Notes: generated from the sequence alone by a model not told the origin. Positions 11,992-22,245 are shown, numbered from the stretch's first letter. The stretch is 64,000 bases of DNA from Inia geoffrensis (GCA_036417435.1 CM070908.1:48083090-48147089); one strand, 5' to 3'. Numbers and translations are program-made.

Positions 11992-12155
11992 CACTGATTA
12001 CCAATCTTGGCTCTACATCGTCATCAGCTGGAATCTAAACACCACTGACACCTAGATCTCAACCCCAGAGGTTCTAATGTAACTTGTCTGGGTAGTAATC
12101 TGGGCACTGAAGATTTTAAAAAGCTCCCAAACTGATTAATATTTGAGAACCAGTG
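11992..12155 (+). mobile_element. MER5A-like hAT fragment 2
   Basis: Reads GATTACCAATCTTGGCTCTAC, CATCAGCTGGAATCTAAACAC, CTCAACCCCAGAGGTTCTAAT, ending TTTGAGAACCAGTG. That terminal inverted repeat is typical of the family. It lies directly after copy 1. Confidence 0.8.
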
Positions 12156-12164
12156 ATGGAGTTA

Positions 12165-12325
12165 AAACAAGTCTATTAAGTCTGAGGACCAGAAACATGG
12201 CCTCATCTGGAAGTTTGTTAGAAATGCAGATTCTCAGACTTGAACCCCATCCTGCCAAGTCCCAATCTGTCTTCCAGGGACATTCACCAGGGGATTTCAT
12301 GTACTTTACAGGTGAGAACTACTGT
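12165..12325 (+). mobile_element. MER5A-like hAT fragment 3
   Basis: Contains the hallmark GAAGTTTGTTAGAAATGCAGATTCTCAG core and ends GTGAGAACTACTG. It directly follows copy 2 and is bordered on the right by a long CHR SINE. Confidence 0.8.
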
Positions 12326-12334
12326 ACCAGGTAG

Positions 12335-12683
12335 CCATTATTTTTTTTTTTATTTTTATTTTTTGGCTGTGTTGGGTTTTCATTGCAGCATGTGGGCTTT
12401 CTCTAGTTGCAGTGAGCAGGGGCTACTCTTTGTTGCGGTGCACGGGCTTCTCATGGCATTGGCTTCTCGTTGTGGAGCATGGGCTCTAGGCACGTGGGCT
12501 TCAGTAGTTGTGGCACACGGGCTCAGTAGTTGTGGTGCGCGGGCTCTAGAGCGCAGGCTTAGTAGTTGTGGCACACGGGCTTAGTTGCTCTGCAGCATGT
12601 GGGATCTTCCCGGACCAGGGCTCGAACCCATGTCCCCTGCATTAGCAGGTGCATTTTTAACCACTGTGCCACGAGGGACGTCC
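12335..12683 (-). repeat. CHR-type SINE, long form, complete
   Basis: Antisense long form: T-rich tail, TTTTGGCTGTGTTGGGTTTTC, repeated GCACACGGGCTCAGTAGTTG-type units, then GGACCAGGGCTCGAACCCATG and the head complement CCACGAGGGACGTCC. The flanking direct repeat CCAGGTAG at 12327-12334 and 12684-12691 is a likely target-site duplication. The internal near-tandem '(AGTAGTTGTGGCACACGGGCTT)' units distinguish it from the short form. Confidence 0.92.
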
Positions 12684-13311
12684 CCAGGTAGGCTTTAAAA
12701 GTAATAACTTATTGATCTGTGTACATGTGCTTTAAACAAATTCTTTAAAGCAACAAGTTCTGTTAGTTCCTAAAAATATTGGAGCATATAATTTAGTCCA
12801 TTCCTATGCCTAATTATTGAAGCTTTAATAGATTGTCATGGCACAGACGCTCATGTGATGGTTTCTGCTTGCATTGTAACACAAAGTATCAATAATCCCA
12901 GCAGAGTGGGCACTGGACTTTCACATCTTAACTAGAAGGTCAAGAATAACCAAGATTTTTAGGAATTAGTTCCACATGTTTGTATAAAATTTATTATTCA
13001 AGATAAAATATAATTCCCCTTTTAGGTTAATTCCTTTTGATTTTAGAAAATTGTATACTTCTAATTCACTAGCAGAGATATATATACAACATAGGTAGGT
13101 TCTTAATTGATGTAATTTTTCATCATGCAACACTCAGATCTCAGATCCTCAGGGGTTGGGGGAGAGTGAGAAGGGATTATAATGTCTTGACCAAAACAAA
13201 AAAGTGTCTTCTAACGTTGTGTTTTCCTGATAGGTCTTTCTGAGTAGTATTTTAGAGGTACAGTGCCAAAGAATTATAATGGAGAAAGGCCAACTGTGCT
13301 ATGAGTTAGAG

Positions 13312-13474
13312 CAGCACTTCTCAGACTTAAACGTGGTAGGAAACACTTGAAGATCTTATTAAAAGGTAGACTCTGATGCAGTCAGTCTGGGGCAGGGGCC
13401 TGAGACTCTGTATTTCACACAATACAGGTATTGGGACGCTACCTGTCCATCGACTACATTTTGAGTAGCAAGGG
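13312..13474 (+). mobile_element. MER5A-like hAT fragment 4
   Basis: GCACTTCTCAGACTTAAACG, ACTCTGATGCAGTCAGTCTG and TGGGGCAGGGGCCTGAGACTC match the MER5A layout. It ends near TTTTGAGTAGCAAGG, corresponding to the terminal repeat. Confidence 0.78.
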
Positions 13475-13479
13475 GTTAG

Positions 13480-14445
13480 ATGACTCTTCCAGGATGCCTT
13501 CTTGTAAACTCTCATTTCAGTGACTCAAAAAATCAAGTGGCCTGGTATAAACAATAATAAGGGTGATTTTGTTGAAAGTGCTGATTTGCTCATTTGAATC
13601 ATCCAAAAGAGAGACATCAAGAGGTCAGAATTGTTCATAGACCCATCATTAATGGAAAGCTCATGGGGAAATGAAGTCATTTAAGGCAAAAGGAAAATAG
13701 TAACATAAATACCCCAGATGACTACCAGGGCAAAATTTTCAAAATGTTGCAAGCTGTCTGCATGCTTGAAGTAGCAATTTACATGCATAATTAGGTGCAA
13801 TCAACAGTTTTGAAATGTAATATATTTTCTGAGCCCATATTTACTTATGACAGATGCAAAAAAAAACTGTGTCCCCCCCAGAAATAGAAGGGCAGAGAAA
13901 GGAAAAATACTCGCCTTTGACAATGGGAATCTTTACAAGCCCTTGCCTAAATTTAGAACAAATTTAGTTGAAGTATTGGATCTTTGTTTTGATTTACTCT
14001 TCACTGAAGTTCACAAACACATTTTGGAAGTAACAAGCATGTAAGAATAGTAACTTTCCAGTCAGCTCTTCCAGCTCCTGTTGGAACTGACATGTACTTT
14101 TTATTTCTACACTGTAAAAGGAAACTCTGTCAAACTCAAAACTTTATTGCACAGAACACCATTGACTTTCTTCCTGCCTTCAGAAGGGGTTTCATTTTTT
14201 GAAGATGCCAAATATCTTTTAGAATAATTTATAGAAAGAGATTAATTAAACTAGCAATTTCTTCTCAGATGAGTGCTCACGGTGAATTTCTATCATCTTA
14301 ACTATTTTCAGTAGAACAGGCACTGAGTGCTCCCTGTGCCCTAAGGCACTCTCCTAAGCTCTTTACACAGATCATCGAATTTACCATTATAAAAATACTA
14401 TAAGGATTGATTCATTACAATGTACCAGGGAGGAAAGGGAGAGCA
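13480..14445. other. No gene seen; repeat-poor
   Basis: A/T-rich single-copy-looking DNA. A 65-codon frame at 13847-14044 has no recognisable domain. A MIR-like stretch (CACTGAGTGCTCCCTGTGCCC...ATCATCGAATTTACC) lies at about 14320-14400. Confidence 0.4.
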
Positions 14446-14451
14446 AGTAAC

Positions 14452-15241
14452 TATTTTTTTTTTAACAAATATTATTTTTCTTTTTTTCTTATTTATTTAT
14501 TTTTGGCTGCGTTGGGTCTTCTTTGCTGCGCGGGGGCTTTCTCTAGTTGCGGGGAGCGGGGGCTACTCTTTGTTGCGGTGCACGGGCTTCTCTTTGTGGT
14601 GGCTCCTCTTGTTGAGGAGCATGGGGTCTGGGCACGTGGGCTTCAGTAGTTGTGGCACGCGGGCTCAGTAGTTATGACACAGGGGTTAGTTGCTCCGCGG
14701 CATGTGGGATCTTCCTGGACCAGGGATCCAACGGTGTCTCCTGCATTGGCAGGCAGATTCTTTTTTTTTTTTAACATCTTTATTGGAGTATAATTGCTTT
14801 AAAATGGTGTGTTAGTTTCTGCTTTATAACAAAGTGAATCAGTTATACATATACATGTGTTCCCATATCTCTTCCCTCTTGCTTCTCCCTCCCTCCCACC
14901 CCACCTATCCTACCCCTCTAGGGGGTCACAAACCACCTAGCTGATCTCCCTGTGCTATGCGGCTACTTCCCACTAGCTATCTATTTTACTTTTGGTAGTG
15001 TATATATGTCCATGCCACTCTCTCACTTTGTCACAGCTTACCCTTCCCCCTCGCTATGTCCTCAAGTCCATTCTCTAGTAGGTCTGTGTCTTTATTCCTG
15101 TCTCACCCCTAGGTTCTTCATGACCTTTTTTTTTTTTTCTCCCTTAGATTCCATATATATGTGTTAGCACACGGTATTTGTTTTTCTCTTTCTGACTTAC
15201 TTCACTCTGCAGATTCTTAACCACTGCACCACCAGGGAAGT
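14452..15241 (-). repeat. CHR-type SINE, long form, split by an L1
   Basis: Left part 14452-14762 is an antisense long CHR SINE (TTTGGCTGCGTTGGGTCTTC, GTTGCGGTGCACGGGCTTCTC, GGATCTTCCTGGACCAGGGATC). The right part 15209-15241 completes it (GCAGATTCTTAACCACTGCACC, ACCAGGGAAGTCC). The two halves join exactly if the intervening L1 and one copy of its 10-bp target duplication are removed. Confidence 0.93.
14763..15208 (-). mobile_element. L1 3' fragment nested in the long CHR SINE
   Basis: Begins with a T-tract (antisense poly-A), then AACATCTTTATTGGAGTATAA, GTGTTAGTTTCTGCTTTATAAC and a long pyrimidine-rich 3'UTR, ending TCTGACTTACTTCACTCT. The direct repeat GCAGATTCTT at 14753-14762 and 15209-15218 is the target-site duplication. 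It must be younger than the SINE it interrupts. Confidence 0.93.
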
Positions 15242-15868
15242 CCGCAAGTAACTTCTTTAAAGGTACAAAGCTCTGTATTTTCTTGGCTGGCACATTACTA
15301 CATGAAAGGTCATAATGTCATTTTAAAAGTATAGTGAATGTCAGACTAAAGCAAGCTCATGTTATTTTGAACAAATTCCCAATTTAGGAAATGAGCTTGA
15401 AATCTAATTTTTCATAATTTCGAAGAAAAAGAATGAGTAATTCCATCCCCAAACTTTTCTTTCCAAAAGCATGTTCACATTGCATTATCTAGATTGTCTG
15501 CACTGATGAAATTAAAGTGGCAATTAATTCCTATCACAGTTAGAGTCAGAGATTAAGCTATTGCGTTGAAGGATAGGACTCATGCTGTGTTCTTGTGTAA
15601 CTGCATCTATTGGGACAGTGTGTTTTGAAATAGTCAAAGTTGTCTTTAAGTTAATGCAAAGCAGTCAGGAGATAAACAACTTAACTTTCTACTTTCAGGA
15701 GGCAATTGTTGCTGGAGGGAGAAAGCTAAGTACGCTCTGCTAAGAAAGGCACGGAGAGTTCATTTATCTGCTGATCCATTTGGGGGCATTATGGAACTCA
15801 AAGCCCAGAACAATGGGCTCTATTTAACATTAAACAGCTTCTTAATAATCTGTTATTTCTTTCCACAG

Positions 15869-15997
15869 CTGCCGGAAAGTCCCTCGGGAGTGCAGAGTCG
15901 CTGTAGCAGTCCCCGTGACGTTGTAAACTACTCCCCAGGACCAAGTAGTGTTAAATATAGAAGTCACCCTAATCACCTGACTGTCGGAGAGCCCCGT
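15869..15997 (+). other. Candidate upstream (5'UTR) exon
   Basis: A strong-looking acceptor (TTATTTCTTTCCACAG, AG at 15867-15868) is followed 129 bp later by a consensus-like donor (CCCCGT|GTAAGA, GT at 15998). The segment sits at the left edge of the CpG island. One frame is open across it, but I recognise no protein sequence. It could be an alternative non-coding exon spliced to the coding exon at 17187, or a chance pairing of splice-like motifs. Confidence is low. Confidence 0.25.
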
Positions 15998-17179
15998 GTA
16001 AGAATTCCCAAGTCTACCCTTGTCATCTCCATCTGTCTCTCTAGATTTACCAGACGCAGCTCACCGCACCGCCTGGGGTCCCCGCCGGCACCTCCCGGAG
16101 CCCTGCCCGGCGAAGTACGCCCTTCCAGCGCAGAGGGTTGGCGGGGAGCTGGCGCCAACCGGGTCACCTGGCGGCCGATGCCTGGCCGCGACCCCTCGCT
16201 CTCCTTCCGCCTCCCCCTCCGCCCCTCTGCTGCCGACCTTTACGAGGAACTCTGCTGGACTGCGAGACTCGCGTCCTCGCCCTGAGCGCGGGGCCCCACC
16301 CCTTGCGGGTGCCGCCCGCGACCGGGACGGAGGCGAGGGTAGGTGAACTGCTGGCCCGGCCTTGGCTACCGCTTGCTCGGTCCTAGTTCTCAGGCGCTGG
16401 CTGGGCGGCGCGGGGCCTCGGGAGCGCGGGGATGCACTCGTGCGCGTGGAAGGGGTGACCCCGGGGACACGTGCGGCCGCGGGAGGGAGCGCGGGAGGGG
16501 CCTGGGGCCGGCGTGGGGGTGGGGGTCGCCCGGGGTTGGAGTGGGCGCCCCGGACGCCAGCCCTCTGCCGGCTCCCCTCCTTCTAGGGCTCCGCGGCCGC
16601 CTGGCACACATCGGAAAGCCTTGCCTTCCTCTGCTGGAGCGGGCAGAGTGAGGGGTCGGTGCCTGGTCAGCGGGCGGGGATGGTAGATTTCACTTACACC
16701 TGACCCGCCCCACTCCTGTCAGTTTCGCCGGCAGGTCCCAGCGATGCGATTGTTCTTCCAGTAACTTTGTTCAGAGGCGGAGGGGAGGGGAGACGCCGAG
16801 AGGCCACCGGAGAGGCTGGAAAGCGACAAGGATCGGGAGGCCCAGCTGGGGAGGGAGTCCCCGGGCGGCCCCGGGGCTGGGCGCGTGGCTGGGAGGCGTC
16901 GCTGCCGCCGCCTCCGGGATGCGCTTGGCTTAGCGGGACTGCCGGGGGCTCCTGAAGGCCACTGCTCCGAGGACGCGCGGCCACCCGCTGCTCGCGCTCT
17001 CCGGGCCGGCGCCGCCGGTGCCGGAGCCGAGCGGCGAGCGGAGCTGCGGGGCGCGCGGGCGAAGGCTAGCGGGAGGGAGGGCGCGCGGGAGGCGGCTCCT
17101 CCTCGGCGAGCCATGCGTGCCACCGGCAGCTGAACCGCCGCCGGCGCCGCTGTCAAATCTGCGCTCCGCTTTTGTCTTG

Positions 17180-17186
17180 TCCTCCA
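17180..17186 (+). promoter_or_regulatory. Putative splice acceptor before the coding exon
   Basis: A pyrimidine-rich run (CGCTTTTGTCTTGTCCTCCAG) ends in AG at 17185-17186, 12 bases before the ATG. It would fit an exon beginning at 17187 joined to a first exon within the CpG island. The sequence may instead simply be part of a longer first exon's 5'UTR. Confidence 0.45.
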
Positions 17187-17198
17187 GTGAATGGGAAG

Positions 17199-17402
17199 AT
17201 GGAAATGGATGTGGAGGGAGTTTCTCCGTGCCCGGAGCCCATCCCCCGCTCCCAGGGGGCTGGCGGAGCTTGCCAGGCGCCGCCACAGCCGCCGTCGCCG
17301 CCGCAGCATCCGGCTCCGGATGATCCGCCCGGCAAGAGTGCCGGCTCCGAGGACAGCGACGATCTCGAAGCGAGAGCCAGCGGCGAGAAGGACGAGAGCA
17401 AG
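17199..17402 (+). CDS. First coding exon of an unidentified gene (partial CDS)
   Basis: ATG at 17199 lies in an excellent Kozak context (GGGAAGATGG, A at -3, G at +4) and opens 68 codons that end exactly at a splice donor, GAGCAAG|GTAGGT, GT at 17403, phase 0. The peptide starts MEMDVEGVSPCPEPIP. A Pro/Gln-rich stretch follows at about residues 27-44 (APPQPPSPPQHPAPDDPP). It then turns acidic and Ser-rich (SAGSEDSDDLEARASGEKDE). No folded domain is visible. Such a disordered, acidic, Pro-rich N-terminus is common in nuclear regulators, but that is inference only. An acceptor-like CTTTTGTCTTGTCCTCCAG precedes position 17187, so the exon may be spliced to an upstream 5'UTR exon. If it is instead an internal exon, the frame could extend 4 codons upstream to 17187. 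The gene is not recognised and no downstream coding exon was identified. Confidence 0.65.
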
Positions 17403-17480
17403 GTAGGTCCGCCTCGTTGGCGCTGTGAAACCTTTTGAACAAAACCACGGAGCTCTGGCAGCGGCTGTCACTTTAACCCC

Positions 17481-20400
17481 TGCGCTCCCCCACCCCCTTC
17501 CCTCGTCCGGGAGGTGGTGAGGGTTGCAGATGTAGGGAAGGCGTAAGATGGAAGGGAATCGCTGGGCGACAGTGACTTTCTGAACGGGAAGGCGCGTGCA
17601 GAAGTCCCTCCTGGTTTCCGTATTCAGTGTTCGTGCAGAGAAAAGTCTTCTGGTCCAGGCAACGTGATGCCGGGTGGAGCGCAGCACCCCGGGAGAGCGA
17701 GACTGAGAGACCTTTGCTCGCCCGCACCGTGTAGCCACAGCTTATGTGGATGATCTAGGTCAAGGGGAAACATGTCTTCAGGAGCTGCCAAGTGGCTTCT
17801 GAGACTCCTTGAAGGGAGGTGACATCAACCTAAAGATGACAACAGTGGGAGCAAAGTTTGGCTCTTTTGCAGAATGGAGAGCTCTGCCTAACCCAGCTCT
17901 AAGCTGGAGCACCTGCTCCTGCCCTGGCATCCTCCTGCCCGGGAGGGCAGGGGCCAGGTGCCTGGCACCAGGTGAGCTCTGGAAACCTTTTGAAGCCCTG
18001 CTGTGTCATTGTAGCCCCGGGGATAGCGGCTACTGACTGTGGAGAGAGGAGCCCCTCAGGTAATTGGGTTCCAGTAAGAAATAGCTCAAATGCCATTCTC
18101 TGGTGCTGATGTTTTTTCCTGTTGAGAAAATTGTAAAGTAGAGGAAGTGGCATAGAAAATAATGCCTTGGTGTGATATTCTTGGAGTGTATTTATTGCAG
18201 CTTGGTCTGAGCAGGGTTTTCTTTTTCCGTATACAATTGGAGTTGAGTTTTGTGGATGCTAGTGCCGGCCAGTTGTATCTCTGTGAAGTGTGTACGTGTG
18301 TTTGTTAATGCATTTTGGAAGTGGCTGCAAGTGTTGGGGAAAAGCTGGTTCAACAAAGCAGAACCAACCAAAGAGGAGTCAGCTGAAGTACTTTCTCACT
18401 GTGGCTCACTGGAGGAAGTGTGCAAGGAAGCAGCCACCGTGCCTGGTTAGGAAAGCGAGTCATGACATGCTCCTCCTGGGAGGTTGCCTGGGTTTCTGCT
18501 GGACCTTCCTAGAGGTGCTAGTAGACTAAACAGTATCCCAAACATGTTGGGACCACATTGAGTGTTGCCTCTCTGTACTTGGAGACAGGCTCACCTTAAC
18601 AAGATGGTATTTGCAAATCCTCAAAATTGTTTTGCATTTGGATACTGAGCTAAGGATTTAGATTGTGGTTTATCTACCAAGATCAATATTATAACTTATA
18701 TGGCATTCTACCAAGGAACTGTCATTTGAACACACTCTAGACTGGGCCGGGGTGATGCATACAAGATTTACATTTTGCCAAACTATGAGGAATCTTAATA
18801 TTCTAACATCCGCAGCTTTTCAGTCGCATTTGATTTCATGAATATTTAATTCTGTCATGACTGCATATTTACTACTTTAAATGACTGCGCCCAGTTTAAT
18901 GAAATAACCGTAACTGAGCATCGTATTACCTAATTGAACTTTAAGTCTCTTTTGCAAAATAGGTGTGGGCAATCATTAAAATATACAGCAAGTGCTGCCA
19001 TTTCCACGTTGTGGGTTCATATGCCCTGAGCATGAGAAATTCCTGCCATCAGCAAAAAATCTGTGCTTATTTGTTTCCCTTTGATGCACCACGCAGACTG
19101 TCTGATGTTCTGTTGGTTGTGAGGAGTGAGGAAGCCAGTGCATGACAAATACTAGAGCAGATGAAGAAAGGATGGACGGAAAGTGGGTTGATTATATTTC
19201 GTTAATTAGCATGTGCAGATAATTGAGCATTCCACTGATGTGATTGGCTTTCTGTGTGTCTGTAGTTTCTTGCGGTGGAAACAAAATACTACTTTTTTTT
19301 TGCCTCCAGGTGTGTTTGCCTTAAAAAATTATGTTGCATCCTTCTCTCCAGCCAGAAATCAGCTGTGTTAACCCTTTGCTCGTCCCTGCTACTCTCCTAC
19401 CGGTTCTTCTAAGAGTCTGAGGATGGTGGCTGTGTCTCAGACTTTAATAACTCTTTTTGTCTTTGATGGATCCTAAGGCAAGTTATACATTATTTTTCGT
19501 AGCAAATCCTGGTTTCATTAGTGGGAAGGCCTTTGGGTATCTGATCAAATTATTCTACCAAGATATAAATGGAAGACAAACTGGGTTAAAGTGGAATGTG
19601 GTTTCACCAAGCTGTTTGGGGTGAAGTTAGGGAGATGATCACGATAGGATATAAACACAGTAACGTACAAATGTAATATTTTGGACTGTTATATTTGTTT
19701 CTTACTCACAAGTGTAATAAAAAATGAATTTTCAGTACTGTATTATTTATCTTAAATCTCCTCCTCCCGCAAAAGTGTCAGGGCATTTTTTCCCAGATTC
19801 TGGTTTGGGGTCATGATTTTATTTTCTCTTGAGTTTACCCCAGTTATCTTCTTGGGAAAGAAATTGGAGCTTAGTGCCAGATCAGCTTGTCTCCTAAATT
19901 GCAGGTTCATGTTCATATGTCCTCAGAAAGTCTCTGAAATAGGAAGGAAGGTTAGAAAACTGGATTGGTCAAGGGATTTTTTATGCCAGAGTTTCATGAC
20001 GTGACTGGTGCTTTCTGTTCCTAGAATTGCAATGCCTGATTCCTCTCTAGCAACTGCTCTTCAGAGAGATGCTATAGCAGCTACATGCTGTGTATGCTTT
20101 GATTCCACGAATTGGAGAAGACCCTAAATCAACCAGTCCCCTGGGCTTTAAGGCAGGCTTACCTTAAACCCTGTGAAAGGCAGTCTCCTCTCCTTGCAAT
20201 GACAGGCAAAGACAATGTGATGACCCCCTGTGGGGATCTAGTGAGATGTTTCCTCACCCATGATCTCAAGAACTTCTTCCTCATATCTGAAAAGAGGTTC
20301 TCCCACCTGGACAAACTCCTTTCTTCCAGTCTGGCAGATGAAGATTAAATAGTCACTCGCCTTGAATAAGAGACCTCCAAATCCTTGAAAGTGTTCTCAA

Positions 20401-20739
20401 CCATGGATTGGACCATCCTCAAAACTTTCTTGCAGAGTTTCTTTAGGCCATCACATTCCATCCTTTTAGTGACGTTTAAAACCATTCTGAAATGCTTTGC
20501 TTGTGCTCAGTAAATCTAAGATGGGTATTTCTGAAACTTGGTTTGGAAAAGTTTTTTTTAAAGTTCCTTGTGTTGAGGACTAACACCCCAGTTTCTTACT
20601 CCATCTGTTATCAAGTTGCTTTCACAAGTGTGTGGGTTCTTCCCCGACCCCAGGTGAGTGATGTATAAATGATTCTTTCTTGTCTGCTTCAGCTTCATGT
20701 ATTCTCCCTTTTCCTGCCTCCCTCCCCCCATTTTCTCTC

Positions 20740-20740
<1 letters not shown>
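17481..20740. other. Putative intron 1 start; repeat-poor
   Basis: No young SINE or L1 is seen over about 3.2 kb downstream of the exon donor. Homeodomain-type cores occur, for example CGTTAATTAGCATG near 19200 and the nearby AGATAATTGAGC. The frames of 63-84 codons are unremarkable. Repeat depletion next to a CpG-island promoter is consistent with retained regulatory sequence, but conservation cannot be judged from one sequence. Confidence 0.45.

Positions 20741-20744
<4 letters not shown>

Positions 20745-20780
<36 letters not shown>
20745..20780. repeat. (CA)n microsatellite
   Basis: About 17 CA units preceded by a C/T-rich tract (CCCTTTTCCTGCCTCCCTCC). Confidence 0.97.
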
Positions 20781-21061
20781 ACTTACTGTGATGTTTTTTA
20801 TAGAAGTGTGTATTAATGGCACAGCTATGAGGTATCATGACCAAACTCTCTTTTGTGTTCAGCTCTCATTAAAGCCTTGGTCTGCAAGATATGTTATTCT
20901 TGTGATTTGGACTAGAGAGATTCTGTGCTGTTGTTCCCAGTGACACTTCACTGATGGACATGACCCAAGATGCTCACCTGCCTGCGTCCCATCAGTGACA
21001 CTGTCCTAAACCATCAGTCTCACAGAGGATGCTGTCGGGAGTCTCTCATCCAGTTCATTCT

Positions 21062-21262
21062 TGAAAGCCTTTTATTTTGAAATAACTTCAGATTTATAGA
21101 AAAGTTGCAAAGACAAGGAATTCCCATATACCAGCTTTACCCAGCTTCCCCTAATATTCACATCCTACTTAATCATGGTCTGTATATTACAATAAAGAAA
21201 TTAACATGGGTACAATACCATTAGCTAACCTCTGTCCAGTTTTTGTTGAGTGAATGTGTAAC
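21062..21262 (-). mobile_element. Old L1 fragment
   Basis: TATTTTGAAATAACTTCAGAT, AGAAAAGTTGCAAAGACAAGG and ATATACCAGCTTTACCCAGCT are the antisense of a familiar old L1M segment. No coding remnant remains. Confidence 0.7.
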
Positions 21263-21837
21263 ATATCAATGTATTTCATTCTGTCCTCCTAGGACTTAAG
21301 ACTTTTTTTTTTAACACCTGAAAGACTCTGTGAGAGGGTATTTAAGAGCCAAATTTAACCTCAGGTTAACTGTGCGCCCTGTTCCTGGAGGGTGGGCAGC
21401 TCCCGCAGTCAGAGGCCGAGGTCCTGGGGTCCTGCGCCGCGCTGCCCTGAACCCTGTGGCAGTTACACCTTTGGCGAAGCTCTTGAGTGCTGTGAACTTG
21501 TGGGGAGTGATAGCCTTCTTTTTTATTTTATCCTGAAAAACATTTCCCGCTCCAAGTAAGACAAGGTTTGTCAGTACACAGAGGACAGCAGAGTCTCAAG
21601 TGGCAAGTAGAGGAGAAAAGGCGATTGATAAAATCAAGACAGTTCACTTTGATGCCTAAACGCTTGGGTGTTTCTTCCTGGCATGAAAAATAGCAGAAGC
21701 CCTTTCCTTTCTGCATTGTACTCACCTGGGGAACTCTGATTTCGAGCACAGAAGCAGAAACTTGCCCATGTTAGGCAGGATGCCATTGTGATCAGTGTTG
21801 GCTTTTTGATGAAGAATGAAATCACAAATCATTTGGT

Positions 21838-22245
21838 CTTGGCTCCACCTTTCACTAGCTACTAACCTCAGAGAAGATCCTACCCTTTTTATTTATTTGT
21901 TTATTTATTTTTCGGTACACGGGCCTCTCACTGTTGTGGCCTCTCCCGTTGCGGAGCACAGGCTCCGGATGCACAGGCTCAGCGGCCATGGCTCATGGGC
22001 CTAGCAGCTCCGCGGCATGTGGGATCTTCCCGGACCGGGGCTTGAACCCGTGTCCCCTGCATCGGCAGGCGGACTGTCAACCACTGCGCCACCAGGGAAG
22101 CCCCAGATCCTACCCTTTTTAAATCTCAGTCTCTTCATCTGTAACATAGGATAATTATAGGGCCCACCACCTATTATTTTATGGCTTGAATGAGGTAAAA
22201 TATATAAAGTTCTTGATTCAATGCTTCATAGCTACTGACCACTCA
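21838..22245 (+). repeat. MIR-type SINE interrupted by a CHR SINE
   Basis: Left part: TTGGCTCCACCTTTCACTAGC and TACTAACCTCAGAGAAG. Right part: TTTAAATCTCAGTCTCTTCATCTG, TAACATAGGATAATTATAGGG, GGCTTGAATGAGGTAAAATA. Together these read as a plus-strand MIR broken by the SINE at 21891-22104. Confidence 0.72.
21891..22104 (-). repeat. CHR-type SINE, short form, complete
   Basis: The antisense copy begins with ATTTATTTGTTTATTTATTTTTCGG and ends with the head complement CCACCAGGGAAGCCCC. The 16-bp perfect target-site duplication AGATCCTACCCTTTTT is at 21875-21890 and 22105-22120. It sits inside an older MIR. Confidence 0.95.

Larger units (their letters stand above)
15990..17480. promoter_or_regulatory. 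CpG island promoter region
   Basis: GC content and CpG density rise sharply here and fall again after about 17.5 kb. The rest of the window is CpG-poor apart from young SINEs. GC-box-like motifs include GCGGGCGGGGA near 16670 and GGGGAGGGGAG near 16786. An E-box-containing ACACGTGCGGCCGC lies near 16467. No TATA box is evident. This is the usual form of a broad promoter for a housekeeping or developmental gene. A possible first-exon donor (GCGAGG|GTAGGTGA) occurs at 16339. The transcription start cannot be fixed from sequence alone, and long frames on both strands are composition artefacts. Confidence 0.85.

Noticed and set aside
15791..16285. 164-codon plus frame entering the CpG island
   Set aside because: The left part is A/T-rich sequence containing a splice-acceptor-like tract and the right part is GC-driven. 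No family match by eye and a poor start context.
17172..17198. Alternative start upstream at 17172 for the coding exon
   Set aside because: The codon there is TTG, not ATG, and the bases fall in an acceptor-like pyrimidine tract. The ATG at 17199 has a far better context.
16719..17738. 339-codon open frame on the minus strand across the CpG island
   Set aside because: It is rich in Arg, Ala, Pro and Ser, as expected from GC-rich sequence read antisense. It lies opposite the better-supported plus-strand exon, has no recognisable domain, and competes with equally long frames in other phases.
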